From assembly GCA_014529385.2 (NCBI GenBank), contig CM043954.1, positions 95,251,247-95,315,246 of the forward strand: 64,000 nucleotides of DNA, read 5' to 3'. This DNA is from Adiantum capillus-veneris. Its lineage: Eukaryota; Streptophyta; Polypodiopsida; Polypodiales; Pteridaceae. The stretch's first letter is position 1; each line of letters begins with the position of its first letter. The position numbers and the translations under genes are program-made. The notes below the pieces were generated by a model. It ran no database searches. It was not told where the DNA came from and saw only the letters and a list, made by a program, of their open reading frames with translations. This document shows, piece after piece, positions 34,501 through 43,479 of this stretch.

Positions 34501-36463
34501 AACAAAGAAAAATGTTAGGTATACGTGGTCTGCTAAGGAGAACAATGCTTTCGAAAAGCTTAAAGAAAAGCTTATCTCTCAACCTGTGCTTACACTACCG
34601 GATCTCTCAAAACCATTTGAGGTCCAATGTGATGCTTGTGGTGATTGCCTTGGGGCTGTTTTGCTCCAAGAAGGGCACGCCATAGGCTATGAGAGTCGAA
34701 GGCTCGACCCTGTTGAGCAAGCTCTAGGCATATACGAAAAAGAACTCCTTGCAGTTCTACATGCCTTAGACTCATGGAAGCACTATTTATTGGGGACTCC
34801 TTTCATTCTGCGAACGGATCACCAAAGTCTTAAGTACTTCATGACGCAGACCAAGCTCTCCGACAAACAAATGAGGTGGGCAAATTTCCTTTCGCAATTT
34901 CATTTTCATATTGCTCACATTGCTGGCAAGCATAATCAAGTAGCCGATGCACTCTCAAGACGACCGAGAGTGAATGCGGTTTCCATAGCAACTCACAATG
35001 ATCTATCTTCAATGATAGATGAGTATGCTATTGATCCCGATTTTAGAGATGTGATTTCAGCCCTTGCATTAGGGAAGAAAGAAGAACCATTTACTTTACA
35101 AGATGGTTATCTTCTCTATGGCAATAGACTATGCGTTACTAACTCACTACGTGAGAAAGTAATGTATGAATCTCATGCTCCCCCATATGCGGGGCATAGA
35201 GGGATTCAGTCTACCCTAAAGGGAATTGAAACATATTTCTATTGGCCTACCATGAAAGTGAACATACATGAGTATGTTTCCAAATGTGTGGTATGTCAAA
35301 AGACAAAATTTGATAGAGGGAAGCAACTTGGATTGCTTCAACCCTTGCCAATCCCTAATTCACCGTGGGAGAGCATATCCATGGATTTTATCTTTGGATT
35401 GCCTAAGTCTATCCATGGGAATACGGGAATATGGACGATAGTAGACAGGTTCAGTAAACAAGCTCATTTTATACCTGTCAAAAAGACTATCAAAGCCCAT
35501 CAAATGGCAACCCTCTTCATTTCACAAATTTTCAAGTACCATGGCTTGCCAATGTCCATAGTGTCGGATAGAGATCCTAGAATGACCAGTAATTTCTGGA
35601 AGGGTCTCTTTGAGAATTTAGGAACAAGGCTAAACTTCTCTTCGGCCTATCATCCACAAACTGATGGCCAAAGTGAAATAGCTAACCTAACTATTCTCGA
35701 TCTACTAAAAGCCTATGTAACGGAAGTAGATCAAAGATCCCAATGGGAGAAGTACTTACCCTTAGTAGAGTATGCTTACAATAACACTGTACATACTTCT
35801 ACAGGAAAAGCACCTTTCGAGGTAATTGAGGGAAGATCAAAAAGTCCCTTGCTACTTAAGGTACATGGGAAGATCTTCGTTGCAGATGAGTATAGCCGAG
35901 ACCTACAAGAATCTTTCCAAAAGATTAAGGATGCTATCTCTATCTCACAGCAAAGGCAAAAGGCTGCTGCTGACAAGCACAGAAGAGCCCAAGCCTTTAA
36001 AGAAAACGATTGGGTCTTGTTAAAGTTTCCCAAGGCTCGATTAAGGCACACTACGGGCAAGAATCCTACGGGCCACCAAAAGTACTATGCTAAACTAGCA
36101 AAAAGGTACTATGGTCCCTTCCAGATTCTTAGGCCAATCAATGAGATGGCCTATCAACTTAAGTTGCCCAATCATTGGCTCATACACAATGCTTTTCATG
36201 TGAGCCTTTTAAAGCCTTACAAAGGAGAGCCACCTCAAGAACCAACTATTGAAGACCCACCGGAGATCGAAGACCACGAGGAGGTGCTGCAGCCCGAGTC
36301 CATTCTCCGACATGAAGACAAGGTATTAAGAGGCGGTAAGACTATCAGACGATATCTTATTAAGTTTAAGAATTATCCTTTTGAAGATGCTAGATGGATG
36401 CAAGGCATACAATTAAAGGATAACCTAAACCTTGTCAATGCTTACAATGCTTCCCAAGAGTAA
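31514..36463 (+). CDS. Gag-pol polyprotein of chromovirus G1 (1649 aa)
   Basis: Single open frame from ATG 31514 to TAA 36463. Residues 132-243 are Arg/Ser/Lys-rich with an internal duplication (KKKARKRTPSSP / KKKARKRSPSSP). The Gag capsid-like part follows (SARQWWSSLRANGEAPRTW). A zinc knuckle CFKCGEQGHAYRAC is at 483-496. Protease FDPGSTHNF is at 544-552, with Pro where Ser/Thr is more usual. The RT has MCVDYRALN near 792 and catalytic FFDD at 891-894. RNase H starts with Asp 1040. Integrase has CVVC at 1258-1261 and the triad D1291, D1352, E1388 (35 residues between the last two). A GPF-type module (YYGPFQIL) and a C-terminal chromodomain (about 1590-1645, SILRHEDKVLRGGKTIRRYL, KNYPFEDARWM) end the protein. 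Chromodomains of this group can direct integration to marked chromatin. Confidence 0.96.
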   Translation: MADNNKESEINVDNFDFAHEQATNDASILVNYLVSRLQQAMGNPSLQSEGQRQLRAHGILQAHHHDERTPRKPPCETTKRGLSPIREEEENPYEGLKNLLLDDASPSQRRTQEPPPKERERSESPATSAEMAPRRRRAKRSPSPPKRRRPSHSSPRHNSKRDDKKQEKKKARKRTPSSPSSSSSSSYESYGEDDKDQDKKKARKRSPSSPPSSNSSSSEESDGGTFEPSKRRGHRKSYAAWKRSSKLKKFKEGGKSISFLTYDGTFGATDKVLAFIQQFNAAFGDEGFTESSKLRHVAMHFQKSARQWWSSLRANGEAPRTWKALRASIMKQFLATDAKDKVLTEWRRLKLSPNESIHKYVDKFWDLQLKATVFKKLDFGEQKQQFCAGLTEEMAEYVNSQRPRTISAVIHHTMVASRINFQTGGKRNNKPPENKGSNEPKGKDNVQKSPKGNSNKAKEKGVYKGKNKLSPEELERYRKDNRCFKCGEQGHAYRACPQKNNRQDPPRASLVEIQEEEIPQTHHKGSPLCHAWGKVREHDAFILFDPGSTHNFISMELATKLGIQSYEMGDILPADSAFKGQEASVTPLIGKLRLHVQGYVDKEDFFISPLKHEDVILGAPWFDRLAAHVKFPERRISFKFREKDMYIDAREMGNTIPIVHTPAFNKSIKSSISVYMIFVKDSQNEPNALAKENKSNQKELELSNFLKGFQDVFIDDIPCELPPKRGNDDHAIELLPGSSLPNKPPYRVSQAQQEEIMRQVHELIEKGMVRPSSSPFCSPVLLVQKKDGTYRMCVDYRALNRITIKNRFPVPRVEDLFDKLQGSTYFSRIDLKSGYHQIRIVDQDIVKTAFRTTFGLYEYIVMPFGLTNAPATFNRLMEKLFRPHRTFTGVFFDDIIIYSNSLEEHKQHLQVIFQVLRENKLYVNRKKSEFFLQEIQYLGHIISQDGIQMDPSKLEVIKGWPKPRNLHELRSFIGMCAYYRRFIEKFSQIAGPLHDLTKKNVRYTWSAKENNAFEKLKEKLISQPVLTLPDLSKPFEVQCDACGDCLGAVLLQEGHAIGYESRRLDPVEQALGIYEKELLAVLHALDSWKHYLLGTPFILRTDHQSLKYFMTQTKLSDKQMRWANFLSQFHFHIAHIAGKHNQVADALSRRPRVNAVSIATHNDLSSMIDEYAIDPDFRDVISALALGKKEEPFTLQDGYLLYGNRLCVTNSLREKVMYESHAPPYAGHRGIQSTLKGIETYFYWPTMKVNIHEYVSKCVVCQKTKFDRGKQLGLLQPLPIPNSPWESISMDFIFGLPKSIHGNTGIWTIVDRFSKQAHFIPVKKTIKAHQMATLFISQIFKYHGLPMSIVSDRDPRMTSNFWKGLFENLGTRLNFSSAYHPQTDGQSEIANLTILDLLKAYVTEVDQRSQWEKYLPLVEYAYNNTVHTSTGKAPFEVIEGRSKSPLLLKVHGKIFVADEYSRDLQESFQKIKDAISISQQRQKAAADKHRRAQAFKENDWVLLKFPKARLRHTTGKNPTGHQKYYAKLAKRYYGPFQILRPINEMAYQLKLPNHWLIHNAFHVSLLKPYKGEPPQEPTIEDPPEIEDHEEVLQPESILRHEDKVLRGGKTIRRYLIKFKNYPFEDARWMQGIQLKDNLNLVNAYNASQE

Positions 36464-36806
36464 GCAAATGTACAAAATGTTAAAAATGAACAAAAATTTT
36501 TGTCTTATAAGACTCTCTTTTTCTTTATTTGTGCACAAAAATGAAGTAGTATGCATGCTTAGATCAAGTTTGCGGAGATGACATCTCCCGAACACCAAGT
36601 AGAGCTTGTCACTCTACTATGGAAGACTGATAGGACTAATGCGCAGACATGCTTGCGGCAGCCTCAGGCTCTCAAGCGCCAAATGGACTAGTCATCCATT
36701 ATGGAATGATGTCGTAGGGTAACATAGGGATCCTCTACCCGCTAAGAAAAGGACTCATGCATATGCTTTATCTTCTCTACACCATAGTCGAGGACGACTA
36801 TGATTT
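36464..36806 (+). other. 3' untranslated segment of G1
   Basis: About 340 bases between gag-pol and the polypurine tract, with no frame of note. Such spacers are usual in plant gypsy elements. Confidence 0.7.
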
Positions 36807-36820
36807 CAAGAGAGAGGTAA
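36807..36820 (+). promoter_or_regulatory. Polypurine tract of G1
   Basis: CAAGAGAGAGGTAA lies directly before the 3' LTR; the purine run is the expected plus-strand primer. Confidence 0.8.
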
Positions 36821-38410
36821 TGTCATAATAATCAATATCTAATTCTCCTAAATGATTTTCTCATATTAAACTGATCATTTAATGTGGGGAAGTGCCAAGG
36901 GAGATAAAGCTAGAATATTGGTTAAGTTAGCAGACCGGCCACAGTAGGGATCCAAAGGAGGGAAAATAGGGATCCAAAGGGGGGCCATCTGCAAAAGAGC
37001 CATGTGAAACAATGGGCCAAAAAGACCCTAAGGTTCAGCCCATTAAGACTTCCAAAATGCTAAGGTTCCAAAATTCAAAGGTTGTGTCCAAAGGTTAACC
37101 CTAGGGAAAATTGGATGCTTAGTGTGAGCTCAAAAAGTCTTTGCATATCCCTACATGGGAGGGGGTGAGCCCCAAAGCTAGGGGATGAGAGAGAAAGCTA
37201 CACACACACACACAGGCTCCCTTTACACAAAGGGAATGAGGGACACATGTCAGCTCCCTAGGCCAGATGCCCACAAGGTGTGCCCAATTCCTATTGGAAG
37301 ACCCTTGAAGTGGACCAATGAGAATTAAGCTAGAGTAAATCTAGTTTAATTAATTTAAAAACATTTAATAAAAGAAACCAATAAGAATTAAGTGTCCTAG
37401 AAGACTATTGGGCAGTCTCCCAAGGGGTCCAATGAGCATTCAGGAGCCCCATGGCTTGCCTGATTCCTATTGGCCAGGAGGCAAAGGGGTCCAATGAGAG
37501 TTTAGTTTAATTATTTAATTACCTAAAGCTCTCACAAAAGGGGAAAGGGGGACACATGTCAGAAGGCTATCACTTATGCTGCTTAATCCCTATTGGCTTG
37601 ACCTGGGGAGGTCCAATGAGGCAAAAGCCAGCCTAACTTAGCAGCTAGGGCTCGCCCAAGAGAGAGAGGGGGCTGATTTTTGCTTGGCATTGACACACAC
37701 ACTCTCACACTTGACCATGTGTGAAGGGGAAAATACTCTATCTCCTCCCAAGCTTTAATGGAGAGCTCATCATCTACTCCAAGCTTGTGAGATAGAAGCC
37801 TACATCAACACTCTTTGGCATGTGGATGCAAATCCAACCAAGAGCCAAGCTTCAATGCATGCTCATCTTCTCTACCAAGCTAATTACTAAGCTAAGCTAT
37901 GCTAATATGAGTGATTATGTGAGGAGATGTACTTCTTTCTCGTAAGATACTTCTTTTTCCTCTCAATCTACTCTCATACCCTGCTAGCTCTCACCATCTT
38001 CGAAGGTGTGTGAGGTCTTGGGTCTGAGAACGGGGATAATTCAAGTTGTGTTTGATTAAGTGTTTTTGCTTGGTGTATGAAGCTTCCATCTTCATTGCAC
38101 TAGCTAGTCTTGAAGGAACACAAAGAATTGTATTGTACAATGTCTCTCTTGATGGGAGAAACCATAATACAAAGCCTTTTGGAGGGGGGACCGGCTCCAT
38201 GCAAATCCGGTCCTCAACTGTTGTCAATAGCTTAATTGCTCTCTCTTTTGAAAGTATTGTCGATGCTATCTAACTAGGTGTTATGCTTTTTGTTGCTCTC
38301 TCCACCCAAGCACTCTTGTAATTCTCATTAAGAATCAACTCTAATGAAATGCCCACTATGTTCATGCTAAATTCCGCTACACAAAAGATTTTAGGCCATT
38401 AAATGTTACA
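36821..38410 (+). repeat. 3' LTR of G1
   Basis: 1590 bp, TGTCATAATAATC...AAATGTTACA. Compared with the 5' LTR I count four substitutions, two single-base deletions and loss of one CA unit, which accounts for the 4-bp length difference. Confidence 0.95.
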
Positions 38411-38814
38411 GATTTCTTGTAGCGAGGAAGAGAGGGAGGCCGGCCTGCATCATAGCCGACAAGGGTAGGTTGGATGGGATTGCCCTGGGCCAAGGAGGAA
38501 AGTTCATCATAGGTCCGCGCTGCGCAAAGCAAGCTCTCTCACTCTCTCGCCAATCTTTTGCGCGCAGACGGCCGAGTCTGCCATCGCCAAAATAGGTTAT
38601 TTTAATTTTAATTTTTTAAAATCACAACATTTGCATAATGTGGAGACCTAAGGGTGCCATAGGCTACCCTAGGAGTTGTTTCCCATAGGCAGCAGTGAAC
38701 ACCTCCTAGCATGCATCACCAACTCAAGGCATGCACATCATATACGATTCTTCCTGGGCACTACATGCAAGGCATGTATAGCTACATTGCATGCAAGATG
38801 TGCATGGCTGCAAA
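38411..38814. other. Non-coding flank right of G1
   Basis: Continues the target sequence broken at 29502 (GATT duplicated). Several GCATGC words near 38700-38830, no recognised feature. Confidence 0.4.
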
Positions 38815-39320
38815 CTACATCCAACGGCATTGGAAAGATAATTGCATGTGGTTACAACTAATGGTACTCCATTCACAGTTGGGATCTCGTATGTATGTTG
38901 CGGCCAAGGCAATATAGAATCCATGAAGGAGAATCGAGCCTGGCCATTGGCACACAACATTTGTCTTGCAACATTGATATGGATGATCGGCACAGAAATA
39001 GTGCCAAGATTTTATGAGTTTAGAAATCATAGTGATCGGGTCGAGCAAGTTGCACAAGTCTTGAGCTTTAGCGGGTAAATTGGCATGCCTACAAGCAACA
39101 GAATGGGATATTTTGATGGCGTGTGTCTTATCAGTTTCATGAGTCAGCATGATATTTCTATTGATGGGTGAGTCTATCCATAGAAATATTCCTCAAGCAT
39201 CGAAAGAAAGCAAGGTCAACAGAAAGGTATCCTTAGGTATGGTGTAGCTACGAGCAACCATAGACAATTCACAAGCCAACACAACATATTCATGCCAACT
39301 TTCAACCACCTTAGTGGGTC
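38815..39320 (-). pseudogene. Unassigned coding-like frame with one stop
   Basis: On the minus strand a single frame runs from about 39320 to 38815 with one TGA near 39195. It starts RPTKVVESWHEYVVLACELS and YTIPKDTFLLTLLSFDA, passes the stop and continues IFLWIDSPINRNIMLTHETD and AKAQDLCNLLDPITMISKLI. The composition is that of a real soluble protein rather than chance, but I do not recognise the family. It may be a decayed host gene fragment or a Gag-like part of an unlisted element. No splice sites were assigned. Confidence 0.35.
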
Positions 39321-39370
39321 GACAAGGTTGTTAGTATGCAATAGTGGGTCGACAAGGTCGCTAGTATGCA
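39308..39370 (+). repeat. Two 30-bp tandem copies
   Basis: AGTGGGTCGACAAGGTTGTT and AGTGGGTCGACAAGGTCGCT each start a 30-bp unit ending AGTATGCA(A/T). CGACAAGGTCGAT reappears near 39649. Confidence 0.85.
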
Positions 39371-40390
39371 TATTTATTTAAAGCTAACTAAATTTTTTGC
39401 ATTGGATAAAGCAAGCTTCAAAACCATGACTTATGGTGGAGGGGGAGCTTGTTCCAAGGGATGTTTGTCATGGACAAATGCCACAGTGTTCTGATGAGGC
39501 TTGTTGTATACACGATGCATGGTAGTGCTTGAGAATCTCACGGAGATCTGCACGGCATGTTACTACCCTTGATCAAGAAGGCTCAGGGACCTTGACAAGG
39601 CCGATCATTACCTCCAATTCACCAAGGCCAATTCTCTGTGAATGCTCGACAAGGTCGATTTTCTTTGCTATGCAATCGTAAATTGGCTAAGAGTGTCTGT
39701 TTACTATGAATATCGGGACCCCATGCATGCTTAGGAGAAGCAAAGCTTCCCTTCCGGCATTTGGCATAGTGGTTTCCACAGTTTGGAAAACGCTATTAGT
39801 ATACAAACTTGGGAAAACTTGCCAAGATGTTTGCAGGTTTTTACATCCCACACGGGTGTATCTGCTACTTACACTAACTAAGTCAAGCAGTACATATGGC
39901 TATGAGTCAGATGCGACTGAATTATCAAACAATTGGCCAGAAGTGGGCGACAAGGTTATTAACTTTGAAGGTATGTTTGGTTTGTCCATTTTTTACTTTT
40001 CACTTTGCAAAAGATCTCTCTGCTCTGCAAAGCAAAGTGCTTGGGCAAACTCCGAACAAAGCCGCTGTACCAAGCAAAGTGCTTTGCCAGATTTCATGCA
40101 AACCAAGGGTTCTCTTATGTGCAAAGTATTATCAATTGACCTTTGATCGACAATAATGTCACACATCTTTAGCACTACGTGGATATAAGCTCACCTTTTA
40201 TGCAATGCTGCACTGTGATGCATCCATGCCAGTGTAATCGTGGAAGGCACGAATACCAGGGGCTCACATGGTTGAGACTGTCATTGAAGCCAAGGGATTA
40301 TTATTTTATTTTTTGATATGTATGCACGTCGTACTAGTCCAATGGATGTATGACATTCCATCATTGTATACGCTTTCTCTAGAGAACTCA
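39371..40390. other. Non-coding stretch
   Basis: Holds a 146-codon + strand frame at 39706-40146 with no recognised domain and no conserved motif, which I regard as chance. Nothing else found. Confidence 0.4.
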
Positions 40391-41063
40391 CTATCCTGTT
40401 AAGGAATTGTACACTTTGTCACGATCCGCTTCAATCCCATTCTCTGAGATCATATGCCCCAAAAACTTCACTCTTGGTTGAGCAAGATGACACTTCTTTG
40501 AGTTGAGTTGACCTCCACTTTCATCATATTGCTTCAATGCCATTCCGAGCTTTGCACAATGATCCTTTCTAGAGCTATAACCACAAAAGTCACCAATAAG
40601 ATCCTTCACAAACTTGCCAAGAAAGGGAGAGAACACCTTATTGACGCTCTTTTGGTACCATGCATAGCCATTCATAAGACCAAAAGGAAGCACACAATAA
40701 TAAAATAATCCCCATGGTGTGATAAATGTGGTCTTCTTTTGATCTTGTAAAGCCAAGGTGAGCTGAAAATATCCAAAGAATCCATCACATACACTGTACC
40801 TCTCATGCCCTGCAATAGAGTCAAGTATGTCATCTATGAAAGGAAGAGGGCATGGATCCCTCTTCATAGCTACATTTAGAGATTTAAAATCTACACATAT
40901 CCTCCACTTTCCATCCTTCTTGGGTGTGACAACAACAAGACTCACCCATTTTGTAGTACTCACAGGACATATGAAACTTGCCTTGAGAAGCTTGTCTACC
41001 TCTTCCTTTAAAGCATTAAGTTGTACATGTCCCGTTCTCCTTAGCTTTTGGCGTAGGGCCTGA
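40391..41063 (-). pseudogene. Reverse transcriptase fragment of Ty3/gypsy element G2
   Basis: The frame starts STTKWVSLVVVTPKKDGKWR and ICVDFKSLN, then FGYFQLTLALQDQKKTTF, WGLFYYCVLPFGL, QPRVKFLGHMISENGIEAD. These are the gypsy RT blocks. The catalytic motif reads LIGDFCGYSS where IDD is required, so one catalytic Asp is lost. RNase H and integrase are absent: the element is truncated at about 40391. Confidence 0.87.
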
Positions 41064-41436
41064 GCTCCTTCATTGATTGGAATGTGAATTTCCCCTCCCT
41101 TGAAGCCTCTAATTTCCTCATAATAAGTGATGAATAAATAGGGAAACTATTGTATCATATGTAGGTACTCACCCTTCTCTCATGACTAGTCAAGTCTTGA
41201 GACAACAAACCTTGTATCAGCTCTTGTTTGACATTAGGTTGAACTTTGGGTTGCATCAGCTCTTCAATTTGCTCATAAGGACCAAAGATATCCTCATTCT
41301 CTATAAGTCGAAGAAATCTTTGTTTCTAATCATGCTCTTCTTCAAGAAACAAGGAGGAAACATCTAGATCATTAACGCTGCTATCTTCCACTTCACTTCC
41401 ATCATCCCCATTGTCTTCTTCTTCACTTGAGTACTC

Positions 41437-41830
41437 TTATTCATCACTTTGCTCATCTAAATCAGCATCCAAAGATTGCTTGCTATCCATCTCAAACCTC
41501 TTCTTGTCACCCCTTCTATTGTAGAGAGTGATGGTACCATGTCCCCAATCCTGTATGGCTTTGGTTTCTTGTAACCATGGTCTTCCAAGGATGAGAGGGA
41601 AAGCACCAATACCCATGGGAATAACATGGCAATTGACCAGCACTTTAACATAAAATACATCCACCTCCAATTCCTTTATAAATCCCAAGCACCTCACCCT
41701 TGATTGGTTGGCAAGCTTTATGTGAAAACCTGAATTCTTCACCATGTTGAGTCCCAACTTTGATACACTAGCTTGAGTAATAACACATACCTGTGCACCT
41801 CCATCAATATAAGCCTCTCCAATGCACTTC
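41437..41830 (-). pseudogene. Aspartic protease region of gypsy G2
   Basis: A DGGAQVCVIT-like active site near 41780-41810 (minus), then GLNMVKNSGFHIKLANQSRV, GIGAFPLILGRPWLQ and an acidic end. ILGRPWL is the usual strand after the flap in retroviral-type proteases of gypsy elements. Confidence 0.75.
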
Positions 41831-41872
41831 CTCTAATGCCATGCATCCATAGTAGGGCATATATCAGGTAGC

Positions 41873-43343
41873 TCATTCAAAGACATGACTCTCACTGACC
41901 CCCTTTGTAGGCTCCTTCTTCATGGGGTTAAGTACATGCTTCCACCACCTCTTTAACTTAGGACACATCTCCATGAGTTGCCCAAAGGTAACATAAGCCT
42001 TTCTACCCACCAAATCAACCCGTAAACTATAATTTGGTTGCCCTTCTCCCAAAGGAAAGTCGGATGCATTGTAATTTTTCTTGGGTTTTCTTTTCTTCTT
42101 CTCTTTACCTGTACCTGTTTCAACCTGTTTCCCTCTTTTATGGCTGGGACTTGCATCACTCATGTCATGATCTCTTGTAACCCTCTTACCTACAGGCATG
42201 ACCTAGCTCCCAAATCATCCTCTTTCTTCTCCAAATGGATTATGCTTACCAACTTTGTTTTGCCCTTTTCTTCAGCTGTCAAACTACTTGGCCCTGCTTC
42301 CCCTTTAATCTCAATACCATAATCGTGAGCTCGAGAAGGAATTTGTGAAGCAAGAGGAAACATGTCACCACCCATTCTCTTTAGATTGTCACATTGAGGG
42401 CTTTTATGACCCCATTCACCATAATTGTAACATTGAAACATATCCCATCTTCCAACCACGCCTGTTCCTCTACCACCTGTAAACCCCTCATTGCTTCCCT
42501 ATCCACGTCCATATCCATAGCTTTGACCTCTTCCACCTCCCATCATATGCACACTAAGATTCTTCATAAGACCTACAAACTCTTGCATCTCCTTGCAAAA
42601 AGCATTCACATTATGAGAAGCTTGTTGATCATAACCCGACTCCTTGATGAGGACCCTTGGTTGCTCTATAGTTTTCAATTCAACCTTTGGTTCGACATGG
42701 ATTCCAAGTTGATGAAGACTCTTTGCTTTCCATTCTTTATTGTTTGCAATTTCAATCGCATCCTCAAAGGTCCTTGGTTGCTTAAGCTTTACGTTCAAGC
42801 GTAGACTACTCCTCAAACTTGCAAGAAACCTATCCTTCTTCAACATGGCTGGAGGACTTTCAGCCCCCAAAGATGTACACCACTTTTTCCATAATGCATT
42901 GAATGCCTTCACAAAGTTTTCTATGGTCTGGCCTTCACCCTGTACCAAGCCTTGAATAGACTGCCATACCTTTTGTGGGTCTTCCACCTGTTGAAAGTGT
43001 GTAAGAAAAGCATGCCTTACCATTTCATAAGTCATAACTTGAGGAGGTTGGGCTGATTATAGCTCCGTAAGTAGCCTTCCAACCATTCCCTAGCATCTCC
43101 CTTCAAACAGAAGTAGAAGATTCGTACCACCAATGCCGGGTCTTGCTCGTCATCAAGAAGGCAAGCAAACTCCATTCTCTCAATGAAACCTTTGGCACTT
43201 TCATTTAATTTCCCAAGATTGGCTGGCTCCATTTCCATTTTTACATTGTTGATTTTCGTAGTTTTGTTGGAAGTTGGAGATGACTTCAATCCATTTCTGT
43301 TCATTTTGTTTCTTTGGCCCCACATGTATCTACTACTTGTCAT
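41873..43343 (-). pseudogene. Gag of gypsy G2 with damaged zinc knuckle
   Basis: Frame 43343-43032 has ESAKGFIERMEFACLLDDEQ and FYFCLKGDAREWLEGYLRSY; frame 43035-42499 has VRHAFLTHFQQVEDPQKVW and GEGQTIENFVKAFNALWKKW. This is a typical retrotransposon Gag capsid. The knuckle near 42430 reads CYNYGEWGHKSPQC, with the second Cys changed to Tyr. A Lys-rich tail lies at 42199-41873. Frameshifts separate the pieces. Confidence 0.83.
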
Positions 43344-43479
43344 TGGCTTATTTTTGTAGATTACCTTTGCATTGACTGGATTTTATCCTTGATCTATTCA
43401 TTTGTGCTATTATCATTGGTTGGTGATTTTATTGGAATCAACTCCATGATTGCCTTTACTTGCTCTCCCTCTTTATCAC

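Larger units (their letters stand above)
29503..38410 (+). mobile_element. Intact chromovirus-type Ty3/gypsy retrotransposon G1
   Basis: 8.9 kb with LTRs 29503-31096 and 36821-38410, an initiator-Met primer site, one uninterrupted gag-pol frame and a polypurine tract. GATT is found at both outer edges (29499-29502 and 38411-38414), consistent with a 4-5 bp target duplication, the fifth base (T) being ambiguous with the LTR start. The LTRs differ by four substitutions and three small indels, so insertion was recent. The order protease-RT-RNase H-integrase-chromodomain is that of chromoviruses. It has every part needed for autonomous movement. Confidence 0.96.

Noticed and set aside
39706-40146. 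146-codon + strand frame
   Set aside because: No motif, odd composition (Cys/Ser/Lys repeats from GCAAAG words), no flanking exon signals.
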